Assembly: GCA_003645825.1 (NCBI GenBank)
Contig: QNCQ01000085.1
Coordinates: 1 to 7,094, forward strand
Direction of reading: 5' to 3'
DNA length: 7,094 nucleotides
From: Fidelibacterota bacterium
GTDB lineage: Bacteria > Fidelibacterota > UBA2242 > B5-G15
Position numbers and translations under genes: made by a program. Positions 1-4,821 of the stretch are shown here, in pieces. The notes under the pieces were generated by a model. That model saw nothing but the letters and a program-made list of their open reading frames with translations, ran no database searches and was not told the DNA's origin. Each line of letters begins with the position of its first letter. Position 1 is the first letter of the stretch.

Positions 1-230
1 ATCTTATTACCATGGGCTCTCTCCTCCTTCTTATCTCTATCAAAACTTAAACGGAGAGAGCTCTCTCCTTCAATCCCCTCTATTAAACCTATTCCATCTC
101 CTTCTGCTATCCTTCTAACCTCTATCAATCTCTCATCTGTTAGCCTCTTAATCTCTCTTATCCCTATCAACCCCTTTAATTTCCTTAACTGTATACCATG
201 TGAATGAACTGTACATTTTTCTGCTCCCAA
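1..230 (-). CDS. Unidentified partial reading frame, possibly a gene fragment
   Basis: This minus-strand frame is open for 76 codons, from a TAG just upstream of 230 to the left edge. I do not recognise the product. The visible peptide begins LGAEKCTVHSHGIQL and continues with charged, helix-prone sequence containing REIKRLTDERLIEVRRIAEG and GIEGESSLRLSFDRDKKEE. It uses AGA/AGG for nearly every arginine and is strongly purine-rich on the coding strand, which fits coding sequence. Against an intact gene, it contains no in-frame ATG. The only starts are a TTG directly after the stop (228-230) and a TTG at 168-170, neither with a properly spaced ribosome binding site. It could be the remnant of a 5'-truncated gene, perhaps of mobile origin given the tRNA genes alongside, or a chance open frame in low-complexity sequence. 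The protein continues outside the window. Confidence 0.3.
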   Translation of the reverse strand, partial: MGAEKCTVHSHGIQLRKLKGLIGIREIKRLTDERLIEVRRIAEGDGIGLIEGIEGESSLRLSFDRDKKEERAHGNK

Positions 231-237
231 CTATCAT

Positions 238-266
238 TTGAAAACCATATTTTTATTTTTTAAATT
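238..266 (+). promoter_or_regulatory. Probable sigma-70 promoter of the tRNA genes
   Basis: TTGAAA at 238-243 matches five of six bases of the -35 consensus. TAAATT at 261-266 matches four of six of the -10 consensus, including the key first, second and last positions. The spacer is exactly 17 bp and T-rich. Transcription would start near 273, about ten bases before the mature tRNA-His 5' end. Because no clear terminator follows the tRNAs, the same promoter may also feed the downstream protein genes. This is assigned by pattern only. Confidence 0.5.
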
Positions 267-282
267 TGCATGCTAATTATAT

Positions 283-356
283 GGTGAGTGTAGCTCAGTT
301 GGTAGAGCGGCAGGTTGTGGCCCTGTTGGTCGCGGGTTCAAGTCCCGTCACTCACC
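283..356 (+). tRNA. tRNA-His (anticodon GTG)
   Basis: A full cloverleaf can be drawn. The acceptor stem pairs 284-290 (GTGAGTG) with 349-355 (CACTCAC). The D arm is GCTC/GAGC. The anticodon stem pairs 310-314 with 322-326 around a seven-base loop whose anticodon GTG lies at 317-319. The T arm is GCGGG/CCCGT around TTCAAGT. The identity features of bacterial tRNA-His are encoded: an extra G(-1) at 283 opposite discriminator C at 356. The bases after 356 are not CCA, so the 3' end must be added by tRNA nucleotidyltransferase. It lies 15 bases upstream of tRNA-Glu and is probably co-transcribed with it. Confidence 0.97.
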
Positions 357-371
357 CGTTGATTGAAAATT

Positions 372-443
372 GGCGCCATCGTCTAGTGGTTAGGACACCA
401 CGCTTTCAATGTGGTAACCGGGGTTCGACTCCCCGTGGCGCTA
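372..443 (+). tRNA. tRNA-Glu (anticodon TTC)
   Basis: The acceptor stem pairs 372-378 (GGCGCCA) with 436-442 (TGGCGCT), ending in a G1-T72 wobble. The anticodon stem pairs 398-402 with 410-414 around the loop CTTTCAA, placing the anticodon TTC at 405-407. The T arm is CGGGG/CCCCG around TTCGACT. The discriminator is A at 443. CCA is not encoded, as in the neighbouring tRNA-His. The gene belongs to the same two-tRNA transcription unit, and the first protein-coding frame begins about 45 bases downstream. Confidence 0.97.
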
Positions 444-486
444 CAAATTATTTCTCTGGAATTTGAACAAATAATATGTTAATATA

Positions 487-1449
487 TTGTCGGTGGAGAT
501 TAGTATAGCATGGTCGAAAAATATCATCAATTTCATCCTACTGGTCATAACAATTTTTCTTTTTGACTTTCTTGTGTTTTACCAGAAAAAAGGCATTTTA
601 GGATTTGATCTGACACAAATCTTCCATAACACCTCCCGGCTCAACAAAATTGTTAATAACTTCAGAATCACGGAGCTTTCCGTTCTGGCTGCTTCCGTGG
701 TACTGAGTTTCCTGCTTACCACCTTCATCAAACATTGCTGTATGCCTATTTTTTACGTTATCACCACAGCCCTGGTTATAACCTATCTGGGGTACAGTTA
801 TTTAAGCAGTGTGCGAGAAGGAGGGAAGCCTTTATCCATTTTACAGCCAGAGACAAAATTACAATACATCTTTGAGAATAGAATTTTGGAATTCTTTGCT
901 ATTTTGCTGATTATTACCTCGATAGGCCTAGTATTTTACAATATCGATTCTACCCCATCCATTACCCCTTTGAGATGGACCTTCCACGGAGATGTTATTA
1001 CTGTCACTGGCTCCCGGGGGTTCCTGTATTCCCTGTTAATCGGATGGGGGATTGTTTCCTACTTTCTGACAGTGCTCCTTTCCTATGATGTTGCGAATAT
1101 CATTACCATTACTAAGGAAACTGTATGGGGACGAAAATTCATAAAAAAGCTCGCCATTAACCGTCTGATACAGGCGATGTGGTGTCTTGCCTGGATTGCA
1201 GTATGGATATCTTCAGCCATTTATTCTTTTAATCCAATTTATCTATTTTTTACCATATCTGTCTCAGGGGTTATTGCCATGCTATATCTGCTTACAAGAT
1301 GCGTGAGGATAATAGGTGAGGGAAGGACTACGGGGTTTGGCAAATCTCTTAAAACCGTCTTTTTCATTTTAAGATTTCGTACCTACCTTGTGTTCATTCT
1401 CCAGATGCTTATGGCAATGAGTTTTGCAGGAAGTGTTATTAAAATTTGA
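487..1449 (+). CDS. Polytopic membrane protein of unknown function (DUF1648-like segment)
   Basis: I do not recognise this gene with certainty. The 320-residue product is strongly hydrophobic, with about eight membrane segments (roughly residues 11-31, 62-81, 85-103, 133-152, 178-201, 226-245, 250-270 and 289-315). Residues about 131-185 consist of a helix, a short loop with TPSITPLRWTFHGD and TGSRGF, then another helix. This layout recalls DUF1648, whose hallmark is a proline-containing loop with an H/W-x-F-x-G motif, but the match is by eye. The size and helix count would also suit a UbiA-type prenyltransferase, yet no aspartate-rich NDxxD motif is present. The start is doubtful. TTG 487 is the longest choice and GTG 493 the alternative, and neither has a preceding ribosome binding site. 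A good one (492-498) instead points to an out-of-frame ATG at 510. The gene overlaps the next one and leads the operon. Confidence 0.6.
   Translation: MSVEISIAWSKNIINFILLVITIFLFDFLVFYQKKGILGFDLTQIFHNTSRLNKIVNNFRITELSVLAASVVLSFLLTTFIKHCCMPIFYVITTALVITYLGYSYLSSVREGGKPLSILQPETKLQYIFENRILEFFAILLIITSIGLVFYNIDSTPSITPLRWTFHGDVITVTGSRGFLYSLLIGWGIVSYFLTVLLSYDVANIITITKETVWGRKFIKKLAINRLIQAMWCLAWIAVWISSAIYSFNPIYLFFTISVSGVIAMLYLLTRCVRIIGEGRTTGFGKSLKTVFFILRFRTYLVFILQMLMAMSFAGSVIKI
492..498 (+). promoter_or_regulatory. Shine-Dalgarno sequence GGTGGAG with a displaced ATG
   Basis: GGTGGAG at 492-498 is the best ribosome binding site near the start of the first membrane-protein gene, but it lies inside the long reading frame rather than before its TTG or GTG. 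The ATG it would serve (510-512, spacing 11) opens a different frame that stops after 18 codons at 566. Removing one A from the A5 run at 517-521 would join that ATG to the membrane-protein frame, giving an N-terminus MVENIINFILLV. The site therefore bears directly on where translation really starts. Confidence 0.45.
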
Positions 1450-2077
1450 TAGAGATGGGAACGTGGAATCGTATAGAGAAGTTCTGAATAAATCCCCTGC
1501 CGCCGCTATAATCTCAATGATCCTTCACCCGGTTCTTGTCAGCCCTGTAACATTTTTCCTGGTGATATTAAAAACGTCAGGATCTTTTGCGAAGTTCTTA
1601 GAGTTCTATCTTATAGTAACACTGTTCGTTTTTATTCTTCCCACTATTTACGTAGTATCATTAAAAAGTAGGGGGATGACCGAGAGCATAGACATTCCGG
1701 AAAAAGATGACAGATTTGGTCTTTTCTTTGTAAATCTTGCTGCCTATGGTTTAAGCTTCCTTGTGTTGTTATTTCTTGGTGCCGGGAAAGAAGTATTAAT
1801 TCTGCTCTCTGCTTGCATCCTCACTTCCATAATTGTCGCCGTTGTTACGAAATGGTGGAAAATAAGCATACATGGAGCAACTCTTGGAGGAATGGTTTCT
1901 GCCCTCTGGATTGTAGTGGACAGAAATTTCTTGTGGCTGATGGTTACATTTCCTTTGTTAGCATGGTCAAGAGTGAAAATGAAAGCACATAGTTTTCTAC
2001 AGGTGTTAGTAGGACTGGCTGTTGGGTTTCTGGTCACATTCCTTTGCTACAAACTTCTGGGGGGTGAATGGACTTGA
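1424..2077 (+). CDS. Degenerate PAP2-like membrane phosphatase-family protein
   Basis: The 217-residue product resembles the short bacterial branch of the PAP2 (type 2 phosphatidic acid phosphatase) superfamily, integral membrane enzymes that remove phosphate from lipid phosphates or pyrophosphates. Hydrophobic segments lie near residues 27-48, 58-79, 99-119, 123-142, 152-180 and 190-210. The motif counterparts, in order, are a charged loop IPEKDDRFG (91-99), KISIHG (146-151) in place of PSGH, and SR-x5-H at 182-189. The fourth residue after that histidine is Gln where classical PAP2 enzymes have Asp, so activity is uncertain. The TTG start overlaps the previous gene by 26 bases without a clear ribosome binding site. 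GTG at 1463 is an equally reasonable start and would leave a 13-base gap. The 3' end overlaps glgC by 10 bases, implying translational coupling. Confidence 0.6.
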   Translation: MQEVLLKFDRDGNVESYREVLNKSPAAAIISMILHPVLVSPVTFFLVILKTSGSFAKFLEFYLIVTLFVFILPTIYVVSLKSRGMTESIDIPEKDDRFGLFFVNLAAYGLSFLVLLFLGAGKEVLILLSACILTSIIVAVVTKWWKISIHGATLGGMVSALWIVVDRNFLWLMVTFPLLAWSRVKMKAHSFLQVLVGLAVGFLVTFLCYKLLGGEWT

Positions 2078-3318
2078 AAGCCGAAAACATTCTGGCCATT
2101 ATTCTCGGAGGGGGAAAAGGGACAAGGTTGTACCCTCTGACAAAATACAGGGCAAAACCGGCTGTTCCTATTGCCGGGAAATTCCGTATCATCGACATTG
2201 CAGTCAGCAATTGCCTAAATAGCGGAATTGAGAAGATCTTTATCTTGACCCAGTTTAACACACACAGTCTGCATAGACACATCTACGACACATTTCAACT
2301 GGGAGCATTTTCCAGGGGATTCGTTGACATTTTAGCAGCTCAGCAGACAATGGACAATACCAACTGGTATCAGGGTACTGCTGATGCTGTAAGGCAAAAC
2401 CTTTCTTTTATAGGAAATATTGGAGCAGACTATATTCTTATCCTCTCCGGAGACCATCTTTACCGGATGGATTATCGAAAGTTCTTAAAAACTCATTTGG
2501 AGAAAAATTCCGACGTCACAATCTCCGTAACCCCTGTAAGTAGAAAGGAGACCGGTAGCTTCGGTATCCTTCAGGTCGATGAAAGTTCCAGAATCAGGTG
2601 CTTCTTCGAAAAGCCCTTCGATGAACAACTGCTTGATAGAATAAAAAGTCCTTTGGTTTCAGGTAACAGAGCATATCTCGCTTCTATGGGAATATACATC
2701 TTTAGCAGAGAAGTTCTCTTTGAAACTCTCGAAGAGATAAAGGGAGACGACTTTGGCAGGCATATCATTCCCGAAGCAATCAAAAGGTACAGGGTTTTTG
2801 CCCACCGGTTCGATGGTTACTGGCGGGACATAGGTACCGTAAAGTCTTTCTTCGAAGCAAACTTGGAGCTTGCTTCCCTTAATCCGCCCTTTTCTTTTTA
2901 TGATGAAAAGTATCCTATTTACACCCGTCCCAGATTTCTCCCTGGTTCAAGAATGCGGAAATGCGATGTAGAGAATGTTTTAATCGCTGACGGTTGTTAC
3001 CTGTCTGAGTGTAGAATACACAACTCGGTAATTGGCTTGAGGACCATCATCAGAAAAGGCACTACCGTGGAACAAAGCGTAATAATGGGAGCAGATTATT
3101 ATGAAAATGAAACACCACCGGACTTTATACCTATAGGTATCGGACATAACTGCATTATAAAAAGAGCCATAATAGATAAAAACGCACGAATTGGAGATAA
3201 CGTCAGGATAATAAACGAAAAAGGTTTTGCGAATTTCGATGCTGAAAACTATTCAATAAGGGATGGAATTGTTGTTATTCCTAAAAATACCACCATACCC
3301 GATGGTACCGTGATATAG
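2068..3318 (+). CDS. glgC: Glucose-1-phosphate adenylyltransferase (ADP-glucose pyrophosphorylase)
   Basis: The enzyme makes ADP-glucose and pyrophosphate from glucose-1-phosphate and ATP, the committed step of bacterial glycogen synthesis in the cytosol. The 416-residue length is usual for GlgC. The N-terminal nucleotidyltransferase domain (about 1-255) shows GGGKGTR at 14-20, the RAKPAVPIAGKFRIIDI block at 28-44, SGDHLYRMDY at 127-136 with the metal-binding and catalytic Asp129, FEKP at 170-173 with the sugar-phosphate lysine Lys172, and YWRDIGTV at 241-248. The remainder is a left-handed beta-helix carrying GLRTIIRKG and MGADYYE, and it ends in IPDGTVI. These C-terminal sequences resemble the cyanobacterial/plant type more than the enterobacterial type. 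The ATG is preceded by GGGGGGTGA and overlaps the previous gene by 10 bases. pcm follows after nine bases. No glycogen synthase or branching enzyme lies in the window. Confidence 0.97.
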   Translation: MDLKAENILAIILGGGKGTRLYPLTKYRAKPAVPIAGKFRIIDIAVSNCLNSGIEKIFILTQFNTHSLHRHIYDTFQLGAFSRGFVDILAAQQTMDNTNWYQGTADAVRQNLSFIGNIGADYILILSGDHLYRMDYRKFLKTHLEKNSDVTISVTPVSRKETGSFGILQVDESSRIRCFFEKPFDEQLLDRIKSPLVSGNRAYLASMGIYIFSREVLFETLEEIKGDDFGRHIIPEAIKRYRVFAHRFDGYWRDIGTVKSFFEANLELASLNPPFSFYDEKYPIYTRPRFLPGSRMRKCDVENVLIADGCYLSECRIHNSVIGLRTIIRKGTTVEQSVIMGADYYENETPPDFIPIGIGHNCIIKRAIIDKNARIGDNVRIINEKGFANFDAENYSIRDGIVVIPKNTTIPDGTVI

Positions 3319-3327
3319 GGAGAAGCG

Positions 3328-3999
3328 ATGCTACCTGGAATTTACCCATGCACTCCGGAAGAAATGGTCGATGAACAGATAGTTGCAAGAGGGATCACCG
3401 ACCGGCGTGTTGTTAAGGCAATGAAAAGTGTCCCACGAGAATGTTTTGTGCCGGATGAATACAAAGAATTAGCATACAGCGATCAACCACTCCCTATTGG
3501 TTATGGACAGACGATTTCTCAGCCATATGTTGTCGCATTTATGACCCAGGAGCTCGAAATTGAACCAGCCTCAAAAGTCTTAGAAATTGGAACCGGCTCT
3601 GGTTACCAGACTGCCATTCTTGCTGAAATTGCCGAAAAAGTTTATACTGTTGAAGTGATCGAGGAGCTTTCGAAAAGGGCAGAAGAAGCTCTTACAAAAC
3701 TGGGGTACAGAAACATAAAGTTTAAAGTCGGTGATGGAAGAGAAGGCTGGAAGGAATTTGCTCCTTTCTCGCGAATTATTGTGACGGCAGCCAGCGAGGA
3801 TATTCCACCCGAACTTATAAACCAGTGTGAAGTTGGAGGTATCATTGTAATTCCAGTTGGGCCAAAAGGCTGGACACAGGACTTAGTCAAGATAAGAAAG
3901 CTTGAAGGCGGAATTACAGAACAGCGAATGCTCCCTGTGAGGTTTGTGCCACTGGTCAAAGGTAAAGGAAAAAAAGGGAAAAAAAGGAGAAAGAGCTGA
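3328..3999 (+). CDS. pcm: Protein-L-isoaspartate O-methyltransferase
   Basis: Pcm repairs aged proteins by methylating L-isoaspartyl residues with S-adenosylmethionine, starting their conversion back to aspartate. The 223-residue sequence has the family pattern in order: the IGYGQTISQPYVVAFM block at 57-72, SAM-binding motif I VLEIGTGSGYQTA at 84-96, the acidic end of strand 2 at VYTVEV (105-110), VGDGREGW at 134-141, and IIVTAA at 150-155. The start is ATG 3328, preceded by AGGGAGAAG at 3317-3325, so it is secure. An odd point is the lysine/arginine/glycine tail (211-223, KGKGKKGKKRRKS), which extends past the usual end of the fold and is encoded by two runs of seven A. The stop codon overlaps the likely CTG start of the downstream diguanylate cyclase gene. 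Confidence 0.96.
   Translation: MLPGIYPCTPEEMVDEQIVARGITDRRVVKAMKSVPRECFVPDEYKELAYSDQPLPIGYGQTISQPYVVAFMTQELEIEPASKVLEIGTGSGYQTAILAEIAEKVYTVEVIEELSKRAEEALTKLGYRNIKFKVGDGREGWKEFAPFSRIIVTAASEDIPPELINQCEVGGIIVIPVGPKGWTQDLVKIRKLEGGITEQRMLPVRFVPLVKGKGKKGKKRRKS
3969..3975 (+). other. Candidate -1 frameshift heptamer A AAA AAA in pcm
   Basis: Seven consecutive A residues at 3969-3975 sit in the pcm frame as the last base of GGA followed by AAA AAA, which is the X-XXY-YYZ phase of a canonical -1 slippery heptamer. A second A7 lies at 3979-3985 but in a less favourable phase. The downstream diguanylate cyclase frame is the -1 frame and is open from 3966. A slip here would give a fusion of about 491 residues. 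I see no strong stimulatory hairpin nearby, and A-rich lysine codons are common in basic tails, so use of the site is unproven. The run could also permit transcriptional slippage. Confidence 0.35.
3986..3998 (+). promoter_or_regulatory. Ribosome binding site and CTG start overlapping the pcm stop
   Basis: GGAG at 3986-3989 lies six bases before CTG at 3996-3998, and that CTG overlaps the pcm stop codon as CTGA. This is the same arrangement as the common ATGA stop-start overlap. The diguanylate cyclase frame has no ATG, GTG or TTG between its upstream stop at 3963 and ATG 4089, and that ATG has no comparable site before it. The arrangement favours CTG initiation, possibly by re-initiation after pcm termination. 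Confidence 0.5.
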
Positions 4000-4802
4000 A
4001 CGAAGACATAAATCGAGCACTGGAGGAATTCGCCGGGGAAGTTTCTCGAATTGCAGCCGGGAGCAGTGAGGCAAATCTTGAAAAATACATGCGTATTACC
4101 AATCCTCCTGCGCTCCGAAAACTTGCAATTGCCCTTGATAGTTTACTAAAGGAACTCAGATCCCGAGAAAACTATCTGAAGGTTGCGATAGATGAGCTAA
4201 AACTCACTCACGGAAAGCTTGAAGAAATGAACAAAATGCTCGAGGAGAAAGTCAGAGAAAGAACAAAGGCACTTGAACAGGCAAACAAATTGTTGGAGTC
4301 TCTTTCCGTTACAGATCCTCTGACAGGGCTAAGCAACCGCAGAAGCCTCGACTACGAACTGAAACAGGAGGTATCAAGGTGTCTGAGGTACAATACAAAA
4401 CTGAGCTGTATAATGCTGGATATTGACCATTTCAAAAAAGTGAATGATACCTACGGACATCTTATGGGGGATGAAGTGCTCAAAATGATAGGAAGGGTTC
4501 TGAAAAATAACCTCCGAATACATGATATTCCGGCAAGATATGGTGGGGAAGAATTCGTTATACTGCTTCCCGAAACTGGAATTAAAGCAGCGTGTAAAGT
4601 TGCGGAAAAGATCAGGAAACTTATTGAGAAAAATCAGGTTGAAAAGAACGGAGAAAAAGTTGCAGTAACAGTATCATGCGGTGTAGCAGAATTTGTTCCA
4701 GGTAAAATGAATAATCCCATGGAGCTGATAGAGGCAGCGGACAATGCACTTTATGTGGCAAAGAAGAAGGGAAGAAACCGAACCGAAGTATACACAGGGT
4801 AG
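3996..4802 (+). CDS. Diguanylate cyclase with N-terminal HAMP-like segment
   Basis: This GGDEF-domain enzyme condenses two GTP into the second messenger c-di-GMP. From the CTG start it has 268 residues. Residues about 5-56 look like a HAMP unit (EEFAGEVSRIAAG, then PPALRKLAIALDSLLKEL). Residues 57-105 form a long coiled coil. The GGDEF domain begins at DPLTGLSNRR (107-116), has the metal-binding pattern LDIDHF (Asp142, Asp144), an intact GGEEF active-site loop (183-187) and an inhibitory RxxD I-site (RIHD, 174-177) five residues before it. It should therefore be active and subject to product inhibition. No membrane segment or sensor domain is present, so it is probably cytosolic and driven by coiled-coil association. 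I chose CTG 3996 because the first ATG (4089) cuts the HAMP-like unit in half. The domain identification is secure and the start is not. Confidence 0.88.
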   Translation: MNEDINRALEEFAGEVSRIAAGSSEANLEKYMRITNPPALRKLAIALDSLLKELRSRENYLKVAIDELKLTHGKLEEMNKMLEEKVRERTKALEQANKLLESLSVTDPLTGLSNRRSLDYELKQEVSRCLRYNTKLSCIMLDIDHFKKVNDTYGHLMGDEVLKMIGRVLKNNLRIHDIPARYGGEEFVILLPETGIKAACKVAEKIRKLIEKNQVEKNGEKVAVTVSCGVAEFVPGKMNNPMELIEAADNALYVAKKKGRNRTEVYTG

Positions 4803-4821
4803 ATTTCTATCTGTAAATTCC

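Noticed and set aside
53..68. Perfect 16-base palindrome GGAGAGAGCTCTCTCC, a possible terminator or operator
   Set aside because: It lies in purine/pyrimidine-biased low-complexity sequence where such matches arise easily. Neither strand has a proper T-tract after it, and the hairpin stem would be only six base pairs.
266..466. 66-codon reading frame on the plus strand
   Set aside because: It runs straight through both tRNA genes and is explained by them.
447..475. Inverted repeat ATTATTT...AAATAAT after tRNA-Glu as a terminator
   Set aside because: The seven-pair stem is entirely A/T with a 15-base loop and no following T-tract, so it would be too unstable to terminate.
463..488. Promoter TTGAAC with TATATT before the first protein gene
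   Set aside because: The spacing is only 14 bases, outside the normal 16-18 range.
1744..2037. Long minus-strand reading frames beneath the PAP2-like, glgC, pcm and M23 genes
   Set aside because: They are antisense shadows of well-supported genes, without recognisable domains or their own ribosome binding sites.
4027..4052. AATTCG...CGAATT inverted repeat as the stimulator of frameshifting
   Set aside because: The stem is six base pairs with a 14-base loop and starts about 50 bases after the slippery site, far beyond the usual distance.
4744..4821. ATG 4744 as the start of the M23 peptidase
   Set aside because: It overlaps the diguanylate cyclase by 59 bases, adds polar sequence before an obvious signal peptide, and has no ribosome binding site.
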